The notes: generated from the letters alone by a model not told the origin. A DNA stretch of 64,000 nt from Cognatilysobacter claricitrinus (GCF_045866565.1 NZ_BAAFZV010000002.1:1364001-1428000); one strand, 5' to 3'. Counted from the stretch's first letter, positions 1 to 8,982 are shown. Numbers and translations: made by a program.

Positions 1-219
1 CCGATCGGCGGCCTCGTGCAGATCCCGTGCATCGAACGCAACGCGATGGGTGCGGTGAAGGCGATCAACGCCAGCCGCATGGCCATGCGTGGCGACGGCA
101 AGCACAAGGTGTCGCTCGACAAGGTCATCAAGACCATGCGCGACACTGGCCGCGACATGCAGGACAAGTACAAGGAAACCAGCCGTGGCGGCCTGGCGGT
201 GAACGTCATCGAGTGCTGA
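1..219 (+). CDS. sdaA: L-serine dehydratase, C-terminal fragment
   Basis: The reading frame is open from base 1 and ends at TGA 217-219, so only the last 72 residues are present. It begins PIGGLVQIPCIERNAMGAVK and continues through SRMAMRGDG to the end GLAVNVIEC. This matches the C-terminal end of the single-chain iron-sulfur L-serine ammonia-lyases, where the conserved cysteine after QIP and the NA..A..KA.NA segment belong to the catalytic alpha domain. The enzyme deaminates L-serine to pyruvate in the cytoplasm. The ATG/GTG codons inside are not starts; the real start lies upstream of the window. Family assignment is good; the exact isozyme cannot be told from this piece. Confidence 0.85.
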   Translation, partial: PIGGLVQIPCIERNAMGAVKAINASRMAMRGDGKHKVSLDKVIKTMRDTGRDMQDKYKETSRGGLAVNVIEC

Positions 220-239
220 AAAACGGGACGCGCGTCGCC

Positions 240-265
240 TCAGGCGGGAGGGCGGCTGCCGATAA
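240..265 (+). promoter_or_regulatory. Possible sigma-28 (FliA) promoter
   Basis: The octamer GCCGATAA at 258-265 is an exact match to the FliA -10 consensus. Thirteen bases upstream lies TCAGG (240-244), which resembles the TCAAG -35 form described in Pseudomonas. It sits 43 bp before the start of a sensor diguanylate cyclase. The -35 match is only partial, so this is inference. Confidence 0.45.
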
Positions 266-308
266 GACCTCTAGCGGGCTGTTCGTCCGAGGGGAAACGG
301 CCGTACCG

Positions 309-3300
309 ATGCGCGTTCTCGCACTCCTTCTTCTGCTGATCGGCCTGGTGCTACCGCCGGCTGCGCGCGCGCTCGAGCCGGGCAAGGCGTTCCATCACTA
401 CGTCCGCGACGACTGGTCGATCCAGCAGGGCCTGCCGCAGATCAGCGTGCTGGCGCTTACTCAGGACCGCATCGGCTACTTGTGGGTCGGCACGCAGTCC
501 GGGCTCGCCCGCTTCGACGGCATCGAATTCCACAGCTATACGCCCGACAACACGCCCGGCCTGCCCGGCCCGTGGATCCGCGCGTTGCTGACCGGCCGCG
601 ACGGCCGCGTCTGGATCGGCACGTACAAGGGCCTGTCGGTGTACGACGGGCACGGCTTCACCGCGATCCCGGGGCCGAAGGGCGAAACCGCGCTCGACAT
701 CACCGGCCTGGCCAGCGACCCGCAGGGCGGCATCTGGGCGACGTCGATGACCGGCGTGTTCCGCGTCGCCAACGACCGGCTCGAACCCGTCGCAGGCGGG
801 CCGCAACCCGCGCAGGCGCCGCTGCCGCGCGACGACGGCCTGTGGGTCGGCGGCCGTGGCGCGGTCTGGCATCGCCTGCCGACCGGCCGCTGGGAACGCC
901 TCGCCCTGCCGGACAGCGCGGCCGACGCGCAGGTCAATCGCCTGATCGCATCGCAGGGCGCGCTGTGGGCGGCGACGTCGCGCGGGCTGCTTCGTCGCGT
1001 CGCCGATGGCTGGCTGGCCTACGACGAAGACGCCACGCTGGCCCGCGTCCCGGTCGACATGCTGTTCGAGGATCGCGACGCGAACCTGTGGGTCGGCGGC
1101 GATTTCGGCCTCGCCCGCCTGCGCGACGGCCACGTCGCCGAGATGATTCCGGTCGGCGCGCCCGGCGGGTTCCCCGGCCTGCGTTCGGCGTTCGAGGATC
1201 GCGAAGGCAATCTCTGGCTCGGTAGCCAGTGGGAAGGCCTGGTGCGCGTCTGGAGTTCGTGGACGCGCCGCTACAGCACAGCCGAAGGGCTGACCGATCG
1301 CATCGTCTGGTCGGTCGCCAAGGATCCCGACGGGCGTGGCCTGTGGGTGGGCGGCAACGACGGCGTCAGCCTGCTGACCGACGGCCATTTCCGGCACGTC
1401 GTCGCGCCGGCGGACCTGCCCCATCCGCACGCCTACAACCTGCTCGCCGAACACGGACGGCTGTGGATAGGAACGCGCGGCGGGCTGCGCGTGCTCGATG
1501 CCGGCGAGGCGAAACCCAAGGCGCTGCCCGCGCTCGCTGCGATCGGCGGCGCGCAGGTCAACGCGCTCGTTCGCTCGCACGACGACGCGTTGTGGATCGG
1601 CACGCCGGAAGGCCTGTTCCGCTGGAAGGACGACCAACTGCGCCGCTTCGACGAGCGCGACGGCCTCGCCGATGCGCGCGTCCGCTTCGTGCTCGACGAG
1701 GCGAGCGGATTGCTCGTCGGCACGCAGAACGGGCTCTTCATGCAGCGCGGCGACACCTTCGTGCGCGACCGCGACCCCGGCCTGCCAGCGGCGCTCGACG
1801 TCACCGCGATCCATCGCCTCGCCGATGGCCGCCTGGTCATCGGCACGCTCAACGAAACCAGCTACGTGAAGGATGGGCGTCGCTGGCACGAACTCGGCGC
1901 GCAGCAGGGCGAGCCGGCGAACGCGCCGTTCTACTTCGCCGAAGACGACGGTTACCTGTGGAGCGCCGGCCTGCGCGGCATCACCCGAGTACTCGTCACC
2001 GACCTCGCCGACTACGCGACCGGTCGCACTTCGCGCGTCCGCGGCGAAATGCTGCTCAACGAGCGCGGGGATCGGCAGGCCGGCCAGCAGGGCTACTGCT
2101 GCAACGGCGCCGGCACCGCGAAGGGCGTTCTCGACGGCAACACGTTGTGGCTGCCGACGCGCGACGGCGTGGTGTCGATGGACACGCATGCGATCCGCAA
2201 GAACCCGGTGCCGCCGGGCGTGGCGATCGAACGCGTGCAGCTCGATGGCGCGTGGCGGGACGCGTGGCGCCTGCAGGGCCAGGCATTCCCCGACCACGCG
2301 CGCGACGCCACGTTCGAATTCACCGCGACGTCGTTCGTCGATCCCAAGAGCGTGCAGCTGCGCTATCGCCTGCGCGGTTACGACCCCGACTGGGTGGACG
2401 CCGATGTCGGCGTGCGCCGGGCGCGTTACACCAACCTGCCGCCGGGCCGGTACGTGTTCGAGGTGATCGGCAGCAACAATGCCGGCGTCTGGGCGAAATC
2501 GCCTGCGACGCTGTCGTTCTCGGTGCCGCCGCGCTTCGTCGAGACCGGCTGGTTCGTCGCGCTGTGCGCGCTCGGCCTCGCACTGCTGGTGTTCGTCGGC
2601 TATCGCATCCAGCGTTATCGCTACCAGCGCCGCCAGCAGGCGCTGGAAGCCATCGTGCTGCAGCGCACCGAGGCGCTCGCGCAGGCGAACCGGCAGCTCG
2701 AGGAAGCGAGCCACACCGACCCGCTCACCGGCCTGCGCAATCGTCGCTACATCGGCGCGCAGCTGCCGGCCGACCTGTCGTTCTACGACCGCCAGATCGA
2801 CAACGGGCCCGTGAACGACAAGGCCATGCTGTTCGCGCTGGTCGACATCGACCACTTCAAGCTGGTCAACGACCGCTACGGCCATCGCGCCGGCGACCTC
2901 GTCCTGCAGCAGCTCGCGGGAGTCCTGTCGGGCCTGGTGCGCACCGGCGATTACGTTGCGCGCTGGGGCGGCGAGGAATTCCTCCTGGTGTTCCGCCCGA
3001 TGCCCGAGCGCAACGTCTCCACCATCGGTGAGCGCATCCAGCACGCCGTGGCGACGCATCCGTTCGATCTCGGCAACGGCATGGTGCTGCCGGTGACGTG
3101 CTCGGTCGGCCTGTCGCAGTACCCGATCGTGCGCAACGAAGACGGCGCGCGCTTCGGCTGGGAAGCGATGATCGAACTCGCCGACCAGGCGCTGTACTAC
3201 GTCAAGACCAATGGCCGAAACGGCTGGGCGTCGTTCCGGCCGACGCCGCTCACCGACCTGCGCGAACTCGTCGACAGCGTGCATCGCGACCTGTCCGCGA

Positions 3301-3371
3301 TGCTCGCCCGCGACGCACTGCGCATCATCGGACGCATCGCCGGGCATCCGGTCGGCGCGCCCGCCGAATGA
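309..3371 (+). CDS. Two-component-propeller sensor with GGDEF domain (diguanylate cyclase)
   Basis: The 1020-residue protein begins with a signal peptide (MRVLALLLLLIGLVLPPAARA). About 650 residues of repeated LWVG/LWIG-x-x-x-GL blades follow, typical of Reg_prop periplasmic propellers. Next come a Y_Y_Y domain (about 665-740, with LRGYDPDW), one membrane helix (about 747-768) and a short coiled linker. A cytoplasmic GGDEF domain carries the active-site motif GGEEF at 887-891, and the RTGD I-site sits exactly five residues before it (878-881). It should therefore make cyclic-di-GMP from GTP and be feedback-inhibited. The ATG at 309 was chosen because it follows GAGGGGAA and opens directly into the signal peptide; the longer upstream frame overlaps sdaA. 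The ligand is unknown. A FliA-like promoter lies upstream. Confidence 0.92.
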   Translation: MRVLALLLLLIGLVLPPAARALEPGKAFHHYVRDDWSIQQGLPQISVLALTQDRIGYLWVGTQSGLARFDGIEFHSYTPDNTPGLPGPWIRALLTGRDGRVWIGTYKGLSVYDGHGFTAIPGPKGETALDITGLASDPQGGIWATSMTGVFRVANDRLEPVAGGPQPAQAPLPRDDGLWVGGRGAVWHRLPTGRWERLALPDSAADAQVNRLIASQGALWAATSRGLLRRVADGWLAYDEDATLARVPVDMLFEDRDANLWVGGDFGLARLRDGHVAEMIPVGAPGGFPGLRSAFEDREGNLWLGSQWEGLVRVWSSWTRRYSTAEGLTDRIVWSVAKDPDGRGLWVGGNDGVSLLTDGHFRHVVAPADLPHPHAYNLLAEHGRLWIGTRGGLRVLDAGEAKPKALPALAAIGGAQVNALVRSHDDALWIGTPEGLFRWKDDQLRRFDERDGLADARVRFVLDEASGLLVGTQNGLFMQRGDTFVRDRDPGLPAALDVTAIHRLADGRLVIGTLNETSYVKDGRRWHELGAQQGEPANAPFYFAEDDGYLWSAGLRGITRVLVTDLADYATGRTSRVRGEMLLNERGDRQAGQQGYCCNGAGTAKGVLDGNTLWLPTRDGVVSMDTHAIRKNPVPPGVAIERVQLDGAWRDAWRLQGQAFPDHARDATFEFTATSFVDPKSVQLRYRLRGYDPDWVDADVGVRRARYTNLPPGRYVFEVIGSNNAGVWAKSPATLSFSVPPRFVETGWFVALCALGLALLVFVGYRIQRYRYQRRQQALEAIVLQRTEALAQANRQLEEASHTDPLTGLRNRRYIGAQLPADLSFYDRQIDNGPVNDKAMLFALVDIDHFKLVNDRYGHRAGDLVLQQLAGVLSGLVRTGDYVARWGGEEFLLVFRPMPERNVSTIGERIQHAVATHPFDLGNGMVLPVTCSVGLSQYPIVRNEDGARFGWEAMIELADQALYYVKTNGRNGWASFRPTPLTDLRELVDSVHRDLSAMLARDALRIIGRIAGHPVGAPAE

Positions 3372-4472
3372 TCACGCCGCGCGCACGATCCGCAGTACGT
3401 CGTCGAGCAGCGCCGCGGCGGTAACACCGGCGCCGGCGCCGGGCCCCTGGATCACCAGCGGCTGCGCGTCGTAGCGATCGCAGCGGATCGCGACGCGGTT
3501 GTCGGTGCCCTGCCCGGTGGCGAGCGGATCGTTCGCCGCCAGCGATTCGACGCCGACCCGCGCGCGAAGCCGGCCGTCGACGACGTCCAGCCGCGCGACA
3601 TGCCGCAGCTTTTCACCATGCTTGTAGGCCTGCGCGAATCGTTCGCGCAACGGCGTGTCGAGCACATCGAGGCTGTCGTCGACCTCATGGGCCGCGCATC
3701 GCGCCAGCACGTCCGGCACCAGTGATTCGACCTGCACATCCTCGGCCTCGAGCGCGAACCCCGCGGCGCGCGCGAGGATCAGCAGCTTGCGGCGCACGTC
3801 CTCGCCGGACAGATCCTCGCGCGGGTCAGGCTCCGTGTAGCCGGCTTCGCGCGCCTGCCGCACGAAGCCGGAGAACGGACGCAGGCCGTCGTACGCGCCG
3901 AACAGCCAGGCCATCGAGCCCGACAGCACGCCGGCGATGCCGGTGATCGCATCGCCGCCCTCGCGCAGTGCGCGCAGGCTGCGCAAAAGCGGCAGCCCGG
4001 CGCCGACGGTCGCGGCGTCGCCGTAGGTCGTGCGCCCCGCGCGGCAGGCCGACTGGATCGCCTGCCAGCGCGCGAGCGACACGCCCTGACCAAGCTTGCT
4101 CGCCGTCACGACATGCACGCCCTGTGCGAGCCAGTCGGCGTGGCGCGACGCGACAGCTTCGCTGCCCGTGGCGTCGATGACGATGGCCGTCGACTCGCCG
4201 TCGAACACGTCGAGCGACACCTCGCGGTTCGCATGCGCGATCGACGCGAGGCGATCGCGCGCGGACACAGGCGCGAGGCCGTCACTGCAGGCAACCGCCT
4301 GCCGCGAATTGGCAACGTGCACGAGCCGCAGCGACGGCAAGCTATCGTGCAGTCGATCGAGCCGCTGCAGCAGTGCGCCGCCGACCGTGCCGACGCCGAG
4401 CAATGCGATTTCCGCAGCGAACACCTCGCGTTTTCGCGACGCGGCCGCGATCGGTCGTGCCAGCGCTTCCAT
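3372..4472 (-). CDS. hom: Homoserine dehydrogenase
   Basis: This 366-residue protein has an N-terminal NAD(P) loop (LLGVGTVGGALLQRL) and the homoserine dehydrogenase core (VVTASKLG, TYGDAATVGAGLPLL, GVLSGSMAWLF, YTEPDPREDLSGEDV). It reduces aspartate semialdehyde to homoserine in the cytoplasm. No aspartokinase domain is fused and no ACT domain is seen, and it resembles the dehydrogenase half of MetL/ThrA. The start at 4472 is set by a TGATG overlap with the metB stop, which implies translational coupling. It is the last gene of metX-metB-hom, so homoserine supply is tied to methionine need by the SAM riboswitch upstream. Its stop abuts the stop of the convergent diguanylate cyclase gene. Confidence 0.93.
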   Translation of the reverse strand: MEALARPIAAASRKREVFAAEIALLGVGTVGGALLQRLDRLHDSLPSLRLVHVANSRQAVACSDGLAPVSARDRLASIAHANREVSLDVFDGESTAIVIDATGSEAVASRHADWLAQGVHVVTASKLGQGVSLARWQAIQSACRAGRTTYGDAATVGAGLPLLRSLRALREGGDAITGIAGVLSGSMAWLFGAYDGLRPFSGFVRQAREAGYTEPDPREDLSGEDVRRKLLILARAAGFALEAEDVQVESLVPDVLARCAAHEVDDSLDVLDTPLRERFAQAYKHGEKLRHVARLDVVDGRLRARVGVESLAANDPLATGQGTDNRVAIRCDRYDAQPLVIQGPGAGAGVTAAALLDDVLRIVRAA

Positions 4473-5668
4473 CAGGCGACCACCGGTTCGCGTCGACACG
4501 CGTGGCGAACGCGCGCGAGGCCGGCGTCGATGTCCTCGAGCAGGTCATCGACGTGTTCGATGCCGACCGACAACCGCAGCAGGCCGTCGCCGATGCCGGC
4601 GGCGCGCCGCGCCTCGGGCGACATCGCCGCGTGCGTCATCGTGGCCGGGTGCGCGACCAGGCTTTCTACGCCACCGAGCGACTCGGCGAGCGTGAAGCAC
4701 TGCAGGCCATCGAGGAATGCACGCACCCCTGTCTCGCCACCTTCGAGTTCGACGCTGAGCATCGCGCCGTAACCGCATTGCTGGCGCGCCGCGAGTGCAT
4801 GACCGGGATGCGATGCGAGGCCCGGGTAATGCACCGCGCGGACGCCGTCGTCGCGGACAAGCCGCGCGACCAGTGCCTCGGTGTTTTCCTGATGGATGCG
4901 CAGGCGCGCGTCGAGCGTGCGCAGGCCGCGCAGCGTCAGGAAGCTGTCGAACGGCGCGCCGGTCAGGCCGAGTGCATTCGCCCACCACGTCAGGCGCTCA
5001 TGCGCGCCGGCATCGCGCGCGATCACCGCGCCGCCGACCACGTCGCTGTGGCCGTTGATGTACTTGGTCGTCGAGTGCACGACGACATCGGCGCCCAACG
5101 CGATCGGCTGCTGCAGCGCGGGCGAAAGGAAGGTGTTGTCGACCACCGCGAGCGCGCCGATCGCATGCGCGGCGTCGATGGTCGCGCGCAGGTCGGTGAT
5201 GCGCAGCAACGGGTTCGAGGGCGTTTCGATCCACACCACCGACGCGCCGTCGGCCAACGCCGCGTCACGCGATTCCGCACGCGTCAGGTCCGCCGTGACC
5301 AGTTCGAACGCACCCTTCGCGGCCAGCGCATTGAAGAGCCGCCAGCTGCCGCCGTACGCGTCGTGCGGGACCACGAGTCGACCGCCCGCCGGCAGCAGCG
5401 CATGCAGCACCAGCGTGATCGCCGACATGCCGGTCGACGTGATCGTGCCGCCGACGCCGCCTTCGAGTTCGGCCAGCGCTTCGCCCAACAGGTCGCGCGT
5501 CGGGTTGCCGCTGCGCGTGTAGTCGTAGGTGCGCTTGGCATTGAACCCCGCGAACGAAAAATTGGACGACAGCACCAACGGCGGCGTCACCGCGCCGAAC
5601 GCGGTGTCGCGGTCGATGCCCGCACGCACGGCGACGGTGGCGCGACGGCCGGGACGCGACGCGCTCAT
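4472..5668 (-). CDS. metB: Cystathionine gamma-synthase family PLP enzyme
   Basis: The 398-residue protein is a Cys/Met-metabolism PLP enzyme. The PLP lysine is K202 in HSTTKYINGHSDVVGG, the cofactor aspartate is in VVDNTF, and YDYTRSGNPTR and SLGGVESL are family signatures. It joins an activated homoserine ester with cysteine to give cystathionine in the transsulfuration route to methionine. A gamma-lyase activity cannot be excluded by sequence alone, but the position between metX and homoserine dehydrogenase points to synthesis. The start at 5668 overlaps the metX stop by four bases (ATGA), and its stop overlaps the next start (TGATG). The operon is therefore tightly coupled and presumably controlled by the SAM-I riboswitch in front of metX. 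Confidence 0.93.
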   Translation of the reverse strand: MSASRPGRRATVAVRAGIDRDTAFGAVTPPLVLSSNFSFAGFNAKRTYDYTRSGNPTRDLLGEALAELEGGVGGTITSTGMSAITLVLHALLPAGGRLVVPHDAYGGSWRLFNALAAKGAFELVTADLTRAESRDAALADGASVVWIETPSNPLLRITDLRATIDAAHAIGALAVVDNTFLSPALQQPIALGADVVVHSTTKYINGHSDVVGGAVIARDAGAHERLTWWANALGLTGAPFDSFLTLRGLRTLDARLRIHQENTEALVARLVRDDGVRAVHYPGLASHPGHALAARQQCGYGAMLSVELEGGETGVRAFLDGLQCFTLAESLGGVESLVAHPATMTHAAMSPEARRAAGIGDGLLRLSVGIEHVDDLLEDIDAGLARVRHACRREPVVA

Positions 5669-6693
5669 GCCAGTGCCTCCGCGGCGAGCGCTTCGTCGAG
5701 GATGGCGGCAATCGCCTCGGGTTCCTTCAGGAACGCATCGTGGCCGTAGCGCGAGCGCAGCACGCGCAGTCGCGTTTCTCCGCGCAGCCGCTGCGCCAGC
5801 GCATACGCGTCGGCGAGCGGGACGAGGCGATCCTGTTCGATCGCGACGAGCGTGACGGGCGCGGCGATCGATTCGGGCGCCACATCCTGCAGGTCGATCG
5901 ATTCGGACAACCTCAGGAACGCATCCACCGGCGTGCGCGCCGCGTATGCCTGGCCAGCGTGGTCCAGGTAGTCCTCGGCCGGAACGTGCACGCGGCCATC
6001 GACGACACGCGCAGCGCCGAAGCGTTCGTCGAACTCCTCCGGCGTGCGATAGCTCAGCAGCGCGAGCTGACGTGCGAGTACGAGGCCATCGACGCCGTCG
6101 CACTGCAACGCACCGAGCTGCACGGCGCGACGCTGCAAGGCGCGCCACGCACTGGAAAACGGATGCGCGCGATGCACGCCGCTGATGGCGACCAACCGCT
6201 GCACGCGCGCCGGTTGCCGCGACGCCAGCTGCAGCCCGACCATCGCGCCGTACGAGCTGCCGACGAACGCGTGGAGCCGGCGGATGCGCAGGTGGTCGAG
6301 CAGCGCGGCGATCGCGTCGGCCTGGTCGGCGGGATCGATCGGCGCGTCGAGCGCGCCGTCGGCGCCGAGCCAGTCGAACGACACGATGCAGTGCGTGCTC
6401 GGGTCGATCGGCCGGTCGACACCGACCTGCGCCTCCCACCAGCCGCGCGACGGGTCGACGGCATTCGCGGCGACATGCCGATGCGCCGAAATCCCGCCGG
6501 CCGCGAATACGGCCGGATGCGCGGTGTCGCCGGCGATCTCGTAACGCAGGTGCACGCGACGCGGGCCGGCATGGCGCAGGACGAGATCCACATCGACCTC
6601 GCCGCGGCGGGCGGCGGGCAAGGTGGCGAAGAGTTCGGCATCGACGGCCTGCAGCGGCGCGTCGGCGATACAGAAACTGGAAACGAGGCTCAT
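5665..6693 (-). CDS. metX: Homoserine O-acyltransferase, MetX family
   Basis: The 342-residue alpha/beta hydrolase-fold protein has the nucleophile elbow GSSYG (Ser147), a late acidic residue in EQDRLVP and a late histidine in RYGHDAFLKE, the expected Ser-Asp-His triad. It acylates homoserine in the first committed step of methionine synthesis. In Xanthomonadaceae, MetX-fold enzymes have been reported to use succinyl-CoA rather than acetyl-CoA; the donor cannot be read from the sequence here. The start at 6693 follows GGAG at a spacing of seven bases. It heads the metX-metB-hom operon, with a SAM-I riboswitch in its leader. Confidence 0.92.
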   Translation of the reverse strand: MSLVSSFCIADAPLQAVDAELFATLPAARRGEVDVDLVLRHAGPRRVHLRYEIAGDTAHPAVFAAGGISAHRHVAANAVDPSRGWWEAQVGVDRPIDPSTHCIVSFDWLGADGALDAPIDPADQADAIAALLDHLRIRRLHAFVGSSYGAMVGLQLASRQPARVQRLVAISGVHRAHPFSSAWRALQRRAVQLGALQCDGVDGLVLARQLALLSYRTPEEFDERFGAARVVDGRVHVPAEDYLDHAGQAYAARTPVDAFLRLSESIDLQDVAPESIAAPVTLVAIEQDRLVPLADAYALAQRLRGETRLRVLRSRYGHDAFLKEPEAIAAILDEALAAEALA

Positions 6694-6698
6694 GACGG

Positions 6699-6727
6699 GG
6701 CTCCGGCGGAAACGGGGCCATCGAGCC
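6699..6727 (-). promoter_or_regulatory. Possible SD-sequestering hairpin of the metX leader
   Basis: In the leader RNA, GGCTC (6727-6723) can pair with GAGCC (6703-6699), enclosing the GGAG that serves metX (6704-6701). A further short hairpin, CTCCAGCC-GAAA-GGCGGGAG with one mismatch, lies at 6735-6754 between this and the aptamer. No T-run follows either, so control of translation rather than termination is the likelier output. Inference. Confidence 0.4.
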
Positions 6728-6762
6728 TGCGACGCTCCCGCCTTTCGGCTGGAGGTGCACGA

Positions 6763-6861
6763 CCATCTTCCGGCTGACGCCGCAGGAATTGGCACCTGGC
6801 ACTTGCGTGCTGGTTGCCCCGGCATCAAAGGGCCTGTCCCTCCGCCGGTCTCGATGGATGG
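6763..6861 (-). ncRNA. SAM-I (S-box) riboswitch
   Basis: The minus-strand leader of metX contains the S-box core in order: GGAGGGACAGGCCC, then TTTGATGCCGGGGCAACC, a short P3 hairpin, AGGTGCCAATTCC, and a P4/closing region. CCATC and GATGG at the two ends (6861-6857 and 6767-6763) can form P1. These blocks match the SAM-I consensus closely. High SAM should repress metX-metB-hom. Confidence 0.93.
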
Positions 6862-6967
6862 CCGCAGTCTGCCCACCGATTTCCCGACTGTCAATCGCTT
6901 CATTGCGATGAAGCGATGAATGGTCCGCTCAGGCGGCGGCAGGCTGGGCGCCCGTACACTCCCGCCC

Positions 6968-8065
6968 ATGCGATCCCTCGTCCTCGCCGCGCTGCTCGCG
7001 GCTCTGGCCGGCTGCGCGACGACGCGCCCCGCCCCGCCCACTCCCACGCCCGCCGCCGTCGACCGCGGAGCGGCCGCAACCGTCGTACCCGAGCATTTCG
7101 TCTCAGCGGAAAGCCCGGCGGATGAGCTTGATTCGCCCGCCGCGTGGACCACGGAAGACGGCCGGACCTGGGCAATCGTCACCGCGAAATCGACGCATCG
7201 GCTGGTGGTGTTCGACGGCGACAGCGGCGAACGCCTGCGCGAGGTCGGCAGCCGCGGCAGCGCACCGGGCCAGTTCAATCGCCCGAACGGCATCGCCGTG
7301 TACGGCGACCTCGCCTTCGTCGTCGAACGCGACAACCATCGCGTGCAGGTGCTGTCGCTGCCCGACTTCCGCTCCGTCGCGACCTTTGGCGACACCGACC
7401 TGCGCAGCCCCTACGGCGTGTGGATCGACGAATCCGAACCCGGCGATCTCGATGTCTACGTTACCGACAACTTCATGGACGGCCCGAAGTTCGACCGCGT
7501 GCCGCCGCTGCCGCAACTCGCCCAGCGCGTGAAGCGTTTTCGCGTCGAAGTCGATGGCGACGGCCACCTGCAGGCGCGCCTTGCGAACACGTTTGGCGAC
7601 ACCAGCGACGCGGCGTCGCTGCACATCGTCGAATCGATCGCGGGCGACCCCGGGCACGACCGCCTGCTGATCGCCGACGAGGACACGACGCGCCCGTCGA
7701 CACTGCGCGAATACACGTTCGACGGCCGCTACACCGGGCGCGCCACGCCGCCGGGAACGTTCGCATCGCAGGCCGAAGGCGTCGCCCTCTGGGCCTGCGA
7801 CGACGATGTCGGCTACTGGGTCGGCGTCGACCAGCTCGCGCCGCGCACGATCTTCCGCGTGTTCGATCGCAACACGCTCGCGCTGGTGGGCTCGTTCGAA
7901 GGCGGCGTGACGTCGCATACCGACGGCATCGCGCTGCACGCGGCGGCGACGCCGAGTTTTCCGTATGGCGTGATGTATGCGGTGCACGACGATCGCGCGA
8001 TCGCCGCGTTCGACCTTCGCGACGTCGCCACCGCGCTGCACCTGTCGCAGCGATGCGTGCAATGA
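6968..8065 (+). CDS. Beta-propeller lipoprotein (NHL/phytase-like)
   Basis: The 365-residue protein opens with a lipoprotein signal peptide ending in the lipobox LAGC (MRSLVLAALLAALAGC). The mature part has propeller-type repeats, including an NHL-like stretch (APGQFNRPNGIAVYGDLAFV followed by ERDNHRVQVL) and DELDSPAAWTTEDG plus AKSTHRLVVFDG, which recall beta-propeller phytases. Whether it hydrolyses phosphate esters is unknown. The start at 6968 gives a complete lipoprotein signal; an earlier GTG in frame gives an unlikely extension. It is divergent from metX and overlaps the next gene by four bases (ATGA), so the two are probably co-translated and both act in the envelope. Confidence 0.75.
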   Translation: MRSLVLAALLAALAGCATTRPAPPTPTPAAVDRGAAATVVPEHFVSAESPADELDSPAAWTTEDGRTWAIVTAKSTHRLVVFDGDSGERLREVGSRGSAPGQFNRPNGIAVYGDLAFVVERDNHRVQVLSLPDFRSVATFGDTDLRSPYGVWIDESEPGDLDVYVTDNFMDGPKFDRVPPLPQLAQRVKRFRVEVDGDGHLQARLANTFGDTSDAASLHIVESIAGDPGHDRLLIADEDTTRPSTLREYTFDGRYTGRATPPGTFASQAEGVALWACDDDVGYWVGVDQLAPRTIFRVFDRNTLALVGSFEGGVTSHTDGIALHAAATPSFPYGVMYAVHDDRAIAAFDLRDVATALHLSQRCVQ

Positions 8066-8976
8066 ACGCGCGTGGCCTGGCGGTCGCCGCCGTGCTGCTG
8101 GCCGCATTTCCCGCGGCGCATGCCGGCAAGGTGTATCGCTGGGTCGATTCGCGCGGCGTCGTGCACTACGGCGACCATGTCCCCGACCCCAACGTCGCCG
8201 CGCCGTCGGCGGTGCGCGTGATTCCGGTGATCGCGGAGCCATCGGCGATTGCATCGTTGCGAACGCAGCAGGTCGGCCACGGCTACCAGGCGATCGCCGA
8301 CAACCGCCTCGCCGGGCCGGTCGAAGTGCGTCTCGATTTCGCGCGCGCCGACAACATGCGCGGCGATCCGGACCTGCCCGCGCGCTCGGTCGTGCCGGCG
8401 CAGGGCCATCGGGTCATCAGCTACCTCGACACGGTCGACCCCACGCTCCCAGGCGCGTTCGAACTGCGCATGGAGGTGGTGCCCGGCGATCCGAACGCGC
8501 GGCCGCAGGACGTCGAATACGTGCTGCCCTTGCGCATGAGCGGATGGCATATCGACCAGGGATTCGGCGGCAGCTTCAGCCACGACGACGAGCAGAACCG
8601 CTATGCGATCGACCTCGCCGCGCCGATCGGCACGCCGGTGCTGGCCGCGCGCGACGGCGTGGTCATGGAGGTCGAATCGGACTTCTCGAAAGCGGGCTTG
8701 AATCGCGAGCGCTACGCGGGACGCGCCAACCTGATCCGCGTGCTCCACGACGACGGCACGATGGGCGTGTACGCGCACCTCAAGCTCGACGGCATGCTCG
8801 TGCGCGTTGGCCAGCGCGTGCACGCGGGGCAGCAGATCGCGCTGTCGGGCAACACCGGGTTCACCACCGGCCCGCACCTGCACTTCGCAGTGCAGGTCAA
8901 TCGCGGCATGCGGCTGGAGTCGATCCGCTTCCGCATGCGCGGCCCGCAGGGGCCGCTCAACATCAGCGGCGGCTGA
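8062..8976 (+). CDS. Exported M23-family (LytM-like) protein with DUF4124-type N terminus
   Basis: This 304-residue protein has a signal peptide (MNARGLAVAAVLLAAFPAAHA), then KVYRWVDSRGVVHYGDHVPD, typical of DUF4124, and a C-terminal LytM/M23 domain from about residue 165. The domain keeps GVYAHLK and the zinc-binding GPHLHFAVQ motif. The first metal motif, normally HxxxD, reads RYAID, so the usual histidine is replaced; a histidine lies a few residues earlier in FSHDDE. It may be an atypical peptidoglycan endopeptidase or a non-catalytic amidase activator. The ATG at 8062 overlaps the upstream lipoprotein stop, which decides the start. Confidence 0.8.
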   Translation: MNARGLAVAAVLLAAFPAAHAGKVYRWVDSRGVVHYGDHVPDPNVAAPSAVRVIPVIAEPSAIASLRTQQVGHGYQAIADNRLAGPVEVRLDFARADNMRGDPDLPARSVVPAQGHRVISYLDTVDPTLPGAFELRMEVVPGDPNARPQDVEYVLPLRMSGWHIDQGFGGSFSHDDEQNRYAIDLAAPIGTPVLAARDGVVMEVESDFSKAGLNRERYAGRANLIRVLHDDGTMGVYAHLKLDGMLVRVGQRVHAGQQIALSGNTGFTTGPHLHFAVQVNRGMRLESIRFRMRGPQGPLNISGG

Positions 8977-8982
8977 TCCGCG

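Noticed and set aside
351..3347. 998-codon open frame antisense to the diguanylate cyclase gene
   Set aside because: It mirrors the codon pattern of the real gene at high GC, has an Arg/Ala-rich composition without domains, and no ribosome site.
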